Made by a program: the position numbers and the translations under genes. Under the pieces are notes generated by a model. That model made no database searches. It was not told the origin of the DNA and saw nothing but the letters and a program-made list of their open reading frames with translations. Below are positions 23,192 to 32,759 of a stretch of 45,843 bases of DNA, piece after piece. Origin of the DNA: Bacteroidales bacterium (GTDB taxonomy: Bacteria > Bacteroidota > Bacteroidia > Bacteroidales > UBA932). The number at the start of each line of letters is the position of its first letter. The first letter of the stretch is position 1. The stretch is from positions 1 through 45,843 of the forward strand of contig JAFTGA010000036.1 in assembly GCA_017458145.1 (NCBI GenBank), in the 5' to 3' direction.

Positions 23192-25204
23192 ATGAAACAA
23201 ATCCTCTCTATTCTAATCCTGGTCGCCCTGGCGCTTCCCCTCCCGGCGCAGCAACTTTATGTCGGTGCCAACTGGCATCCGCACGATCTCACGTCCGACG
23301 AAATCTCGCGGGACATCCGCCTGATGCAGGAAGCCGGGTTCAACGTGGTCCGGCTCGGACACCTGGCTTGGGACAGCTACGAACCCCGGGAAGGCGAATA
23401 CAGTTTCGCGTGGTTCGATCCTGTGCTTGACCAATGTGAAGCGGCCGGTATCAAGGTCATCCTGGACATTCCGGTACGTCCTGCGCCGATGTGGCTGCAC
23501 AAGAAGTACCCCGGTGTCAATATCGTGGACGGCAGGGGAGGGATCACCTATCCCAACCACCGATACATGCAGGACGTCGGCGATCCGGACTACCAACGCT
23601 GCGCCCTGGCCCTTACTGAAGCGATGACCGCCCGTTATGGATCTCATCCCGCTGTAATCGGTTTTGGCTTGGATAATGAAGCCGCCAGCGGAGCTACCTC
23701 TTATTCTGAATACGTGCGCAAGCGCTTTGTATCCTGGCTGGAACGCAAATACGGCACCACCGATGCGCTCAACACGGCCTGGGCCGGTCAACGCTGGTCC
23801 CGGCGCCTGTCAGACTTCGATGAAGTCGTCCTGCCCAACGGCAACGGGCAGCCGGAGAAGAGGCTGGACTTCCAGCGGTTCATCTCCGATGAAGTCAACG
23901 GGTTTTATATCAAGATGCTTGATATCATCGAGCGCAACGCCCCGGGTGCCCAGACCTATTCCAATTGTTGGTATTATGCGGACGGCAAGCCCTACGACTA
24001 CGCTCCCTTCGTCTATACAGGGCGGATGACACGCGGCGGGGCCGGTATCTATCCGGGTAGTTTGTTATCTTCCGATGTCCACAGTACGCTGTTCGGCATC
24101 GCACGAATCCAGTACGAGAGCCCGACCCCTTTCTGGTGCTGCGAATTCCAAACCCGCAATTCCACGCCGGGTGCCGTCCGTCGTTTCGCCTACCAGACCC
24201 TGATGTATGGGTCTGAAATGGTCTGCGGGTGGACCTAGCAGACCATGCACGGCGGAGAGGAGCAGTTTTATACCGGCATGATGGACTGGGACGGCACCCC
24301 CAATGAAAAATACGACGAATACCGTCAGATCGCCTCGGAGTTCAAAAAGATTCAGGCTTGGTTCCCTTACAAGCTCAAGGCTGAAGCGGCCATCGCCCTT
24401 TCTTTTGACAGCCGTATCCACCCGGGATTCCTGGGAAGTCGGCATGAGCGGAGTATCCAGGAGGCGTTCAACCTGTTCTATGATCGCAATCTGGATGTGC
24501 GTGTTGTGGATCTGGCGCGCAGTTCCCTGGATTACAAATTGCTGATCATCCCAGACGTATCCGTAATCGATAAGGCGTCCGCTGAGAATATCAGACGTTT
24601 CGTGGAACGGGGCGGAACTGTCTTGATGACCGGAGATTCCGGACAGCTTGATGCCACGGGACAGGTCTTCCGGACCACGCTGCCAGGACGTTTGGCAGAC
24701 GTGTTCGGCATCCGGGTGGGGAAATTTATGGATACCGCTTCGGTCAAGGAACTGGCCGGCCTTTCTGCAAACGACCGCAATATGACCGTCAACTATAAGG
24801 GATCACCCATTCATGTGCAGGCCGCGTATTTCGACATTATCGAGCCGCGTGGAGCCACCGTCACCGGGACCCTGTCCGGCATTGACAGTGAGCGGCCTAT
24901 CATTACTGAGAACCGTTATGGGCTGGGACGCGCTATTTTTGTCGGATTGGCTGAGACCCCTGCCTACCTCTCCGTCCTTCTGGATGAAATGATTGGGCAG
25001 TTGGGCATCCGGCGTGCTCCCGAAGTCCCCACCGGCGTGCAGGTGCGCCGGATCGATGAGCAGCACTTCCTCTATTTCAATTCCACTCCTAACCCGCAGA
25101 CCATCCTCGTCGGAAGGCCCTCACGCAGTCTGCTCCACGATGTCCGGCTTGACGCCAGTTTCACGCTTTCACCCTATGAGCCTGAGTTTATAGAGATCCG
25201 ATAA
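23192..25204 (+). pseudogene. GH42 beta-galactosidase interrupted by an in-frame amber codon
   Basis: The frame encodes a normal-length GH42 enzyme (670 codon positions) except for TAG at 24236-24238, codon 349. The first part (1-348) has a signal peptide, the barrel, acid/base Glu163 in GFGLDNEAAS and nucleophile Glu318 in FWCCEFQTRN. The second part (from QTMHGGEEQFYTGMMDWDG) has the end of the barrel and the glutamine-amidotransferase-like trimerisation domain (LLIIPDVSVID...GGTVLMTGDSG). The family expects Trp in GWT-W-QTMHGG, so TGG to TAG is the simplest change. The sequence is otherwise intact, without frameshifts, so this is a very recent nonsense mutation, a base error or a readthrough site. 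TAG is an ordinary stop elsewhere here. The operon continues with GH43-GH28 8 nt after the final stop. Confidence 0.88.
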
Positions 25205-25212
25205 CAAACGAT

Positions 25213-27837
25213 ATGAGAAAATATTCCACCATTCTCTTCTGCCTTTCCGTTTTCTGTGCAGGCATTGCCGCCCAGGCGCAGACCCGGCAGCACTATGACA
25301 GCATCAAGCCCGGCCAGGTCTGGCTGGACACCTCCGGCAAGCCCATCCAGGCCCACGGATTCCAGATTTTCGAGCAGGACGGTACCTATTACTGGTACGG
25401 CGAGAACAAGGAGCACACGCTTCGGGGATCCAATGTCTGGACCTGGGGCATCCGCGCCTACAAGTCCACAGACTTCTACAACTGGGAAGACCTGGGCCTG
25501 ATCATCCCGCCCGACGAGGAGAATCCCCTCTCCCCGCTGCACTATTCCCAGTCGCTCGACCGGCCCCATATCCTCTACTGCAGCAATACCGGCAAGTGGG
25601 TCTGCTGGATCAAAAGCATGGCCACCGACGGCTATTTCGTGGTCCTGCAGGCAGACCGCTTCGAGGGCCCCTATACCCTGATCCGATCCTTCAAGCCCGA
25701 GGGTTTCGGCGTGGGGGATTTCGATATGTATGTGGATCCGGACACAGGTCATGGATACGTGTGGTTCGAACGTCCACACTGGGAGATGATCTGCGCGGAA
25801 CTGACCGACGATTTCCTCGGCACGAACGGCACCTTCTCCGAGCATTTCGTCGGGCTGCGCCCTCCCTATACGCGTGAGGCTCCCGCGCATTTCGTGCGCG
25901 ACGGCAAGCACTACATGTTCACCAGCGGTACTTCCGGCTATACACCCAACCCTTCGAAGGTGGCCGTATTTACGGATTACCATGGGGAATACACGGATCT
26001 GGGCTGCCCGCATATCGACGATGCATGGCAGGATTCCTTCTGCTCACAGATCTCCGGTGTAGTCAAGATCCCCGGACGGGACCTTTATATCGCCCTGGCG
26101 GACCGGTGGCTTCCGCATATTGCCGGCACGGATGTCGCGATGCGCACCTGGAAGAGCTATGAGACCCGCTATGTGAACCACCAGCCCAATGAAAGGGATT
26201 TCTCGGAACCGCAGGTCCGGGACAAGTCCGGCAGTCGCCGCGGTGGATCTGATACCACCGTCGGCTCCACCTATGTCTTCCTGCCCGTCACGTTCGACGC
26301 CGACGGCAAGCCCACGCTCGTCTGGCAGGACGAGTGGCGTCTGGAGGACTATCAGATCCCGACCCGCCTGGAAGTAGGCCCCGCCGTAATGCCTGCGGAG
26401 ATTGAGCCCATCGAGGCGCCCTTCCCGATGCCGCAGCTCGGCCGGCCGGAAATCCCGTCCCGGGAAGTCACGGTCAAGATGAAGAAGAAAGGCTTGTCCA
26501 CCGGAGTTATCCAGACAGCAATAGACAAACTCGCTGCCCAGGGTGGAGGCACGGTCGTCATTCCCGCAGGCATCTGGCAGTCCGGCCGGATTGAACTGCG
26601 CAGCCGGATCAACCTGCAGCTCGCCGAAGGCGCCGAACTGCACTTCAGCGGCGAGATCAAGGATTATCTGCCCGTCGTCTTCACGCGCGACGAGGGCATC
26701 GAGATTTATTCCCTCGGCGCTTTTATCTATGCCTGCGACGCAGAGGATATTGCCGTGACGGGCAAGGGCCGCATCGTCGGTCCGTCCACGGAGTGTGAAA
26801 TCTATCGCAACAACGCCGAAAAGGCCCAGAACATCGAGGTCATCACCCACAACGGCGAGATGCCGCTGTCGGAGCGCATCTTCGACGGGGTGCACAACAG
26901 CGGCGAGGTGTTCCTGCCCAAGACCATTGCGCCCATTCGTTGCAAGAATGTCCTCATCGAGGGCGTGACCCTGGATGCCGGCCTCTACTGGAACGTGGTC
27001 CCGCAGTATTGCGAGAACGTGGTCATCCGCGGCGTCACCGTGCGCTCCCACGGCCATGGCCGCACCGACGGCGTGGACGTCGAGTCCTCCCGCAACGTAC
27101 TTGTGGAATACTGTTCCCTGGACTGCCAGGACGACAACTACACGCTCAAGTCCGGCCGCGGCGTGGACGGCGTGCGCGTCGGCATCCCGACGGAGAACGT
27201 CGTGATCCGCAAGAGCCTGGCACTGCGCGGTGGGGGCGGGATCGTATTCGGCACGGAAGTCGCCGGCGGTATCCGCAACGTCTATATGCACGACTGTGTC
27301 TTCGACGGCACCGGCCAGGGCTTCCGTTTCAAGACCCTGCGCCCGCGCGGGGGCGGCGTGGAGAACGTTACGGTGGAGCGCATCCGCGCCAACATTACAG
27401 GCAACGCCCTGCTCTGCGACCAGCTGAACAGCGTGAAATGGGCGGGCGACCTGGCCTACCGCTACGCCGTACCGGGCAAGGAATCCGCCACGGCGGTGGA
27501 GATCGCCACACTGAAGGGGCCCTACACCCCGAACTTCCACACGGTCTCTATCAGCGATGTACTCATCGAGCACTGCGACCGCTTCCTGAACTTCGTCTGC
27601 ACCCCGGAACTGCCCTTCCGCGACGTCCTGTTCCGCAATGTAAAAGCTAAGGCCAACCATTTCGGCTCCCTGCGCGACGCCCGCAGCCTCGTTCTGGAGA
27701 GCGTGGACCTCAATACCCCGGACCCTGAGCTGAGGGTCGATGGCAGCGAGGGGATCTTCCTACTGGATGTCTCGGTCAATGGCGAAGCGCCCGTAATCCG
27801 GCAGACCGGTGTGCCGTCCTCGGTCGTGATTCGCTGA
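25213..27837 (+). CDS. Bimodular GH43-GH28 exported pectin-side-chain hydrolase
   Basis: 874 residues with a signal peptide (ending AGIAAQAQ). Residues about 25-395 form a five-bladed GH43-type propeller resembling the exo-galactanase-like subfamily: AHGFQIFEQDGTYYWYGENKE, SLDRPHILYCSNTGKWVCWIK, GVGDFDMYVDPDTGHGYV, REAPAHFVRDGKHYMFTSG. Residues about 430-860 form a GH28 polygalacturonase-type beta-helix: GVIQTAIDKLAAQGGGTVVIPAG, RTDGVD (619 Asp), CQDDN (Asp640-641) and RFK (705-707). The conserved GHG histidine is replaced by GGGG (673-676), so activity may be changed. The fusion would cut a galactose linkage and a galacturonate linkage in the same substrate. It is third in the GH2 operon, and the PfkB kinase gene begins 65 nt later. 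Confidence 0.88.
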   Translation: MRKYSTILFCLSVFCAGIAAQAQTRQHYDSIKPGQVWLDTSGKPIQAHGFQIFEQDGTYYWYGENKEHTLRGSNVWTWGIRAYKSTDFYNWEDLGLIIPPDEENPLSPLHYSQSLDRPHILYCSNTGKWVCWIKSMATDGYFVVLQADRFEGPYTLIRSFKPEGFGVGDFDMYVDPDTGHGYVWFERPHWEMICAELTDDFLGTNGTFSEHFVGLRPPYTREAPAHFVRDGKHYMFTSGTSGYTPNPSKVAVFTDYHGEYTDLGCPHIDDAWQDSFCSQISGVVKIPGRDLYIALADRWLPHIAGTDVAMRTWKSYETRYVNHQPNERDFSEPQVRDKSGSRRGGSDTTVGSTYVFLPVTFDADGKPTLVWQDEWRLEDYQIPTRLEVGPAVMPAEIEPIEAPFPMPQLGRPEIPSREVTVKMKKKGLSTGVIQTAIDKLAAQGGGTVVIPAGIWQSGRIELRSRINLQLAEGAELHFSGEIKDYLPVVFTRDEGIEIYSLGAFIYACDAEDIAVTGKGRIVGPSTECEIYRNNAEKAQNIEVITHNGEMPLSERIFDGVHNSGEVFLPKTIAPIRCKNVLIEGVTLDAGLYWNVVPQYCENVVIRGVTVRSHGHGRTDGVDVESSRNVLVEYCSLDCQDDNYTLKSGRGVDGVRVGIPTENVVIRKSLALRGGGGIVFGTEVAGGIRNVYMHDCVFDGTGQGFRFKTLRPRGGGVENVTVERIRANITGNALLCDQLNSVKWAGDLAYRYAVPGKESATAVEIATLKGPYTPNFHTVSISDVLIEHCDRFLNFVCTPELPFRDVLFRNVKAKANHFGSLRDARSLVLESVDLNTPDPELRVDGSEGIFLLDVSVNGEAPVIRQTGVPSSVVIR

Positions 27838-27902
27838 CGCAGCAGATCATCATCATTTTTCCCGATTATTTGCTAACTTGCCGGGAGAATAACAATCGCG
27901 CT

Positions 27903-28826
27903 ATGCAGAACAGGACCATCGTCGGCATCGGGGAGACGGTGCTGGACATCGTTTTCAGGAACAACCAGCCGCAGGCGGCCGTGCCCGGCGGCTCTGTCTT
28001 CAACGCCATGGTTTCGCTGGGCCGCACGGCCGGGCGGCTCATCCCGGGCACCCGGCTGATGATGGCTTCCCAGGCCGGCGACGACGCCGTGGCCGGCATC
28101 ATCACGGATTTCATGCGGGAGAACCATCTGGACACCTCCTTGATTCAGCAGGACCCCGGCCAGACGACCATTTCGGTCGCCATGCTCAACGACGGAGGCA
28201 ATGCCCGCTATGAATTCTACCGCGACAAGGGGCTGCCCGCCTTCCGCACGCCGCAGATCCGCTTCCAGCCGGAAGACCTGATGCTTTTCGGTTCTTTCTT
28301 CGCCGTGAGCGAAGCCACGGGACGGCAGACCCGGGAGCTCGTGCAGGCCGCTCGGGAAGCCGGGGCCATCGTGTATTACGACATCAATTTCCGCCGCAAG
28401 CACCAAGTGCCGCCCTGCGTCATCGAAGCCAACATCGCCCTGTGCGACGTCGTCCGAGGTTCAGACGAGGACATCGAGGCCCTGTACGGCTGCGCCGACC
28501 CCGCCCGGGTGTACCGCGAACACATCGCAGCGTGCTGCCCCCGTTTCATCTGCACCCGGGGCGCGCAGCCCACGGAGGTATTCTCCCCTGGACTGCACCG
28601 CTCCTTCCCCGCTCCGGAGGTAGAACGGATCGCCTCAACGATCGGAGCCGGGGACAGTTTCAACGCCGGTTTCCTCTTCGGACTCTTGCGCCACGGCTTC
28701 ACGCGCGAACGCCTGCAGGCGATCACCGAAGCCGACTGGGAGCGGCTCGTGCCCACAGCCATGCGCTTCTCGGCCGATGTCTGCGCGAGCCTGCAGAACT
28801 ATGTCCGTCCGGACTTTCAGCCCTGA
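27903..28826 (+). CDS. PfkB-family sugar kinase (intact copy)
   Basis: A 307-residue ribokinase/fructokinase-type enzyme that phosphorylates an imported monosaccharide in the cytoplasm with ATP. The N-terminal substrate side includes IVGIGETVLDIVFRNNQPQAAVPGGSVFN (GG sugar-binding motif); the C-terminal signature STIGAGDSFNAGFLFG has the anion hole and catalytic Asp. The length is normal for the family. ATG at 27903 follows a 65-nt gap after GH43-GH28; TAACTTGC near 27872 only weakly resembles a promoter, so readthrough from the GH2 operon is likely. A paralog inactivated by a 368-bp deletion follows GH78 (10657-11224). The stop is 2 nt before a dispersed palindromic repeat acting as a terminator. 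Substrate specificity cannot be read from the sequence. Confidence 0.9.
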   Translation: MQNRTIVGIGETVLDIVFRNNQPQAAVPGGSVFNAMVSLGRTAGRLIPGTRLMMASQAGDDAVAGIITDFMRENHLDTSLIQQDPGQTTISVAMLNDGGNARYEFYRDKGLPAFRTPQIRFQPEDLMLFGSFFAVSEATGRQTRELVQAAREAGAIVYYDINFRRKHQVPPCVIEANIALCDVVRGSDEDIEALYGCADPARVYREHIAACCPRFICTRGAQPTEVFSPGLHRSFPAPEVERIASTIGAGDSFNAGFLFGLLRHGFTRERLQAITEADWERLVPTAMRFSADVCASLQNYVRPDFQP

Positions 28827-28827
28827 C

Positions 28828-28906
28828 GCTGATTCTCTGGCAATTACAAATTAACCTTCGGAAAAACATCCGAAGGTTAATTTGTAAACTACTGATAATC
28901 AATAGC
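28828..28906. repeat. Dispersed palindromic repeat, copy A; bidirectional terminator
   Basis: Core stem of 19 perfect bp: TTACAAATTAACCTTCGGA (28844-28862) and its complement (28869-28887), with a 6-nt loop. It lies between the convergent kinase gene and GH106; its right end contains the GH106 stop (28899-28901). The flanks GCTGATT... and ...ATCAATAGC also match copy B at 33963-34040, so the repeat unit is about 79 bp, longer than the stem. The AT-rich stem base supplies T-rich tails on both strands. Confidence 0.8.
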
Positions 28907-31214
28907 CGGTAGTCAGGGAAACAGGACCCAGCAGGCCCGAGGGGTGGAGCGGGGCATCCTTGCTGAAGAATTTGTAGCTCACGACGGCATGGCGGCCCTG
29001 CGAGGGGCGGGGTTGGTTCTTCTCCAGCCACTCCGGGATCTCCTTCATCGTGCTGCCGATGATCGGGTTGCCGGGCGCATACCTGTAGCGGGCCGATTCG
29101 CCCCAGACCACGTCGTCGGGTTCGAACTCGTCGCCGATCATCCGGTTGACCCAGAGGTTCGTCACGCGGATCTCCAGCTCGTTGTCGCCATCGCGCAGCG
29201 CGTCCGTCACCTCGACGGAGAACGGCGCGTGCCAGAGGATGCCGAGGTCCCGGCCGTTGAGCGAAACCTGCGCCATATTCTGCACCTCGCCGAGGTCCAG
29301 CCACACGCGGCCGCTCCCCTTGGCGTAGCTGAAGGTCTTGCAGTAAGTCGCCGTGCCTGAGAAATACCGTACGCCGGGCTCGGCGTGGTCCTTCCAGTCC
29401 GTCAGGCCTTCCAGCACGATCTGCGCCGGAGCGCCCGACCCTTCGGGGAAATCCACTGTCCAGGCGCCGTCAAGCGGCGTGCTGCCGGAGGATGCGAACG
29501 CGGAGCGGACACCGCCGGGATGCAGCGTGACGGGCAGGCGCCGGCCTTCCCGCGTGACGACGAACTCGGAGCCGTGCGCATCGAGCTGCACGCCCCGGGC
29601 GAAGTCCTGCTGCACGGTCACCGGGGCGTCCGTCTGGTTGGACAGGAAATAGATGTCGATGTCGCCCTCGCGGCGGTGCATCCACCACAGGTCTCCTTCG
29701 ATGCAGTTGTCCACGAAGTCGCCGCGCTGCAGCAGGGCCTGGCACTGCGCGAAATAGCGGTAGAGCTCCCGCGCGCCGCCGGCCTTCCACCAGGTGTTGC
29801 CGGGCGTGAACTGCGTGCCCCATTTGCCGAAGGTCATCCCGGGCTCCGCCCAGGGCCAGGGATTGGCCGCCCCGGCATGGAGCATCAGGCGGTTGATGCC
29901 GACGCAGAACACGCGGTCGGCGATGACTTTGAGGCTGTTCGGGTCGTCCTCCCAGGCATTGAGCGGCCAGCAGGTGAAGCCCTCGGCATAGACTTCCCGG
30001 CGGCCCAGCTTGTGCGCCAGGTCGGACATCTGGTAAATGCTGCGCCCGCCCCAGGTGTCCGGGTGGGTCCAGAATTCGCCGCAGAGGATGAAGTCCTCGT
30101 CCTGTACGGCCACCTTCTCCGGATCGAGCGGCTCGCCGTAGGGCTGGACCAGCAGGCGCATCCCAGGCGTCTGCTTCACGAGTTCGGACATATAGGCGTA
30201 GTAGTTCTCCGCGAAAAGGTCTTCGATGGTGGCCTGCCAGTCAGCGCGGAAGGCCTCGCTGCGTTCCGCGGACTCCACCGTCCGCCCGGCCAGCACCGGC
30301 AGCCAGGCGCGCAGGACATAGCCGCGATGGGAGGCGAACTCCTGCTCCATCAGCGGCGTCCAGCTCTGGCTCTTCTGCTCATAACTGTCGATCTCGAAAT
30401 TCACCAGCGTCTTGCCGGCCAGGTCCCCCGCCAGGTTGAGCACCATCGTCGGGTAGCCGTCCCAGAAGCGCTTCACCGCCTCGCGGCTCATCTTGTCGCA
30501 CTCCAGGCCCGCACCGGAGCGGGGCGAGGTGCTGTCGTCCCGCTTGTTCAGCGTCGTGTAGCCGAAGCGGTAGATCTCCCATTCCTTCTCTTGCGGATCC
30601 CAGACCAGGGTGCCGTCCGGGGCCATCGCGGCGCTGAGGTCCTGCACGGCGTCCGGAGCCACCGGATCCTGCCCCGCGGGCAGCGCCAGCACGCAGACGT
30701 CGCGGTAGAAGCCCAGGCGTTCCGTGGGCCGGGCCAGTTGTGCGCTACGCTGTCCGGCCCGCCAGGGCGTCACCGTCCAGACCAGCTCCAGCATCGAGTA
30801 TTCCGGCGTCACGTCCGGATAGGCGCTCGACGACCAGCCCGGGCAGTTGTGCGTGCCGAAGGTCAGGCCCAGCCGGGCGCATTCCTGCATCGCGAAGCGC
30901 ATCAGCTCCTGCCATTCGGGGGAACCGATCGTGCAGCCCTCGCGCACGAAATCCGTCTGTGCCGGACCGCCCACCTGGAAATTCTGCACCCCGCCGAGCC
31001 CGGCGGCGGCAAACGCCTCCAGGTCGTGGGTGATGCCTTCTTTCGTGACCCAGCCGTCCATCCATTGCCAGATGATCACCGGCCTGGCCTGCTGCGGCGG
31101 ATTCTCGAACGCGTCCAGCAGGTCCTTCTCCGCGCGCGGCGTGCAGCCGGCGGCCAGCAGGCCCAGCAGCATGAAGGCCACCGGCACAATTCTTTTAAGG
31201 GAAGGGATTCTCAT
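28899..31214 (-). CDS. GH106 alpha-L-rhamnosidase-like lipoprotein
   Basis: 771 residues. Lipoprotein signal [24 protein letters not shown] with lipidated Cys24, so it is probably displayed on the outer membrane or periplasmic leaflet. GH106 traits: N-terminal barrel [95 protein letters not shown]. The C-terminal GH2-like jelly roll has [30 protein letters not shown] and [19 protein letters not shown]. It is shorter than typical GH106 proteins (about 1000 or more), lacking middle domains. It would release rhamnose from the pectin backbone or side chains, complementing GH78. A -7 box TAACTTTG at 31244-31237 precedes it. The stop codon lies inside the palindromic repeat shared with the kinase end. 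Confidence 0.87.
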   Translation of the reverse strand: MRIPSLKRIVPVAFMLLGLLAAGCTPRAEKDLLDAFENPPQQARPVIIWQWMDGWVTKEGITHDLEAFAAAGLGGVQNFQVGGPAQTDFVREGCTIGSPEWQELMRFAMQECARLGLTFGTHNCPGWSSSAYPDVTPEYSMLELVWTVTPWRAGQRSAQLARPTERLGFYRDVCVLALPAGQDPVAPDAVQDLSAAMAPDGTLVWDPQEKEWEIYRFGYTTLNKRDDSTSPRSGAGLECDKMSREAVKRFWDGYPTMVLNLAGDLAGKTLVNFEIDSYEQKSQSWTPLMEQEFASHRGYVLRAWLPVLAGRTVESAERSEAFRADWQATIEDLFAENYYAYMSELVKQTPGMRLLVQPYGEPLDPEKVAVQDEDFILCGEFWTHPDTWGGRSIYQMSDLAHKLGRREVYAEGFTCWPLNAWEDDPNSLKVIADRVFCVGINRLMLHAGAANPWPWAEPGMTFGKWGTQFTPGNTWWKAGGARELYRYFAQCQALLQRGDFVDNCIEGDLWWMHRREGDIDIYFLSNQTDAPVTVQQDFARGVQLDAHGSEFVVTREGRRLPVTLHPGGVRSAFASSGSTPLDGAWTVDFPEGSGAPAQIVLEGLTDWKDHAEPGVRYFSGTATYCKTFSYAKGSGRVWLDLGEVQNMAQVSLNGRDLGILWHAPFSVEVTDALRDGDNELEIRVTNLWVNRMIGDEFEPDDVVWGESARYRYAPGNPIIGSTMKEIPEWLEKNQPRPSQGRHAVVSYKFFSKDAPLHPSGLLGPVSLTTGY

Positions 31215-31236
31215 CGGGATTTGCTTATGGTCCTGA

Positions 31237-31244
31237 CAAAGTTA
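31237..31244 (-). promoter_or_regulatory. -7 element upstream of GH106
   Basis: TAACTTTG on the minus strand, 23-30 nt before the GH106 start at 31214. No TTTG lies at the expected spacing, so an activator may be needed. It lacks the GTCCAT repeat found at 18060 and 20057. Confidence 0.5.
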
Positions 31245-31338
31245 ACAATAAAAATGCTATCTTCGCGCAGACCAAAACCTCAACCCGATGAATGCAACCC
31301 GCTTAATTCTTTTTTTTGTGGACGTCCGCAACGTCGTG

Positions 31339-31363
31339 ATCAACGGGGCGACGGTCCGTTGAT
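31339..31363 (+). other. 8-bp stem hairpin just before the DUF389 promoter
   Basis: ATCAACGG (31339-31346) / CCGTTGAT (31356-31363), 9-nt loop, followed by TTTTG. The T run is also the -33 box of the promoter at 31364. It could be a terminator isolating the DUF389 operon or an operator site. The rest of the gap 31215-31338 holds only an eight-T run at 31311-31318 and a GGACGTCC palindrome. Confidence 0.4.
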
Positions 31364-31394
31364 TTTGACAACCCCCTTTTTTATTGTATCTTTG
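31364..31394 (+). promoter_or_regulatory. Bacteroidota-type promoter of the DUF389-reductase operon
   Basis: TTTG (31364-31367), 19-nt spacer, TATCTTTG (31387-31394): a perfect consensus match, 21 nt before the start codon. Confidence 0.8.
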
Positions 31395-31415
31395 TAAGTT
31401 GAAAGGTTGGAAGGA

Positions 31416-32759
31416 ATGAACAGGATTTCCCATTTTCTCAGGGATCTGGTCAATATGAAGGACCACGTGGATGTGCAGGCGGCTTCCGTCAGCATCCGGA
31501 GTGGTATCTATTTCCGCGGCCCCAACGTATTCATCCTGACCTGCGCCATCATCATCGCCTCCGTGGGACTCAACCTCAACTCCATCCCCGTGATCATCGG
31601 CGCGATGCTCATCTCCCCGGTGATGGGCCCGATCCTCGGATTCGGCCTCGGGCTGGGCACCAACGACACCGCGCTGGTCAAGGATGCACTCAAGAACTTC
31701 ATCGTGATGGTGGCGATCAGCATCCTGGCCTCCACGGTTTTCTATCTGATCTCCCCGCTCCAGCTGGAGCAGCAGACGGAGCTGCTGGCGCGCACCAACC
31801 CGACCATCTATGACGTGCTCATCGCCCTGTTCGGCGGCTTTGCCGGCATCCTGGAGAATTCCCGCAAGGAGAAGGGAGGCACCGTGCTTCCGGGCGTGGC
31901 TATCGCCACGGCCCTGATGCCGCCGCTGTGCACGGTGGGCTACGGCATCGCGCACCTGGCTCCGAAGTTCATCCTCGGCGCCTTCTACTTGTTCATCATC
32001 AACACGGTATTCATCTCCCTGGCCACCTTCGTGACGGTCAAGTATCTGCACTTCCCGATCGCCAACGCCACAGACGAAGCCCGCCGCAGGCGCAGCACCC
32101 GCTGGTCCGCCGTGATCGTGACCCTGCTCATCGTGCCGAGCGTGTACTCCGCCGTCCAGATGATCCAGGACACGAACTTCGCCCGCAGCGCCCAGCGCCT
32201 GGTCCAGGACAACAAGAATTTAGGCAAGAGTTACATCTACGACTATCATACAGACTTGGAGAGCAATCCGCCCACCATCGACCTCTATCTGGCCGGGGAG
32301 CGGATGACTGACACCGAGCGTGAACGCATCTGCCGCCAGGCGGAGGAATACGGCATCACGCGCTCCCAGCTCCATTTCCATGAAGACGCCGCCTTCCAGA
32401 ACGAGATGATGACTGAATCGGAGATTATCCGCGGCGTCATCGAAGGGCACAACCGGCAGGTCGACGAGCTCGTCGCCCAGGTCGATTCGCTGCAGGGCAC
32501 CCTCCTGGCCCTCGAAGCCGGGAAACTGCCCTCGGCGCTGATCACCCGCGAGATTGCCGCGCAGTACGCCGGTGTGCAGGAAGTCACGCTCACCCGGGGC
32601 GAACGCGTCCGGGCTGACGGAGCGGACCCCCTCCCGGCCGTCGTGGCCATCGTGCGCTGCAGCAAGGCGCTCAAGGAAGGGGAACGCGAGCGGATCGAGC
32701 AGTGGCTCCGAGTCCGGCTGGCTGTCGAAGATGTGACCGTGATCATCACTACGAAATAA
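31416..32759 (+). CDS. DUF389-family membrane protein (TIGR00341-like)
   Basis: 447 residues. The N-terminal and middle part is the DUF389 membrane region: SIRSGIYFRGPNVFILTCAIIIASVGLNLNSIPVIIGAMLISPVMGPILGFGLGLG, then VMVAISILASTVFYLI, LIALFGGFAGILENSRKEKGGTVLPGVAIATALMPPLCTVGYGIA and FILGAFYLFIINTVFISLATFVTVKYL, about six helices. A soluble C-terminal region of about 200 residues contains a coiled-coil-like stretch (EIIRGVIEGHNRQVDELVAQVDSL) and an acidic/basic sensor-like fold. Function is unknown in the family. ATG at 31416 is preceded by AAGG; a TTG nine nt upstream is less likely. The stop overlaps the reductase start as TAATG, so their translation is coupled. Confidence 0.88.
   Translation: MNRISHFLRDLVNMKDHVDVQAASVSIRSGIYFRGPNVFILTCAIIIASVGLNLNSIPVIIGAMLISPVMGPILGFGLGLGTNDTALVKDALKNFIVMVAISILASTVFYLISPLQLEQQTELLARTNPTIYDVLIALFGGFAGILENSRKEKGGTVLPGVAIATALMPPLCTVGYGIAHLAPKFILGAFYLFIINTVFISLATFVTVKYLHFPIANATDEARRRRSTRWSAVIVTLLIVPSVYSAVQMIQDTNFARSAQRLVQDNKNLGKSYIYDYHTDLESNPPTIDLYLAGERMTDTERERICRQAEEYGITRSQLHFHEDAAFQNEMMTESEIIRGVIEGHNRQVDELVAQVDSLQGTLLALEAGKLPSALITREIAAQYAGVQEVTLTRGERVRADGADPLPAVVAIVRCSKALKEGERERIEQWLRVRLAVEDVTVIITTK

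Noticed and set aside
24245-25204. Second half of GH42 as an independent gene
   Set aside because: Its first Met lies six bases after the amber codon, there is no ribosome site or promoter, and the segment begins in the middle of the GH42 barrel.
27843-27902. Copy of the GTCCAT operator before the intact PfkB kinase
   Set aside because: No GTCCAT or TTCYAT pair at the 21-bp period; only a weak TAACTTGC is present.
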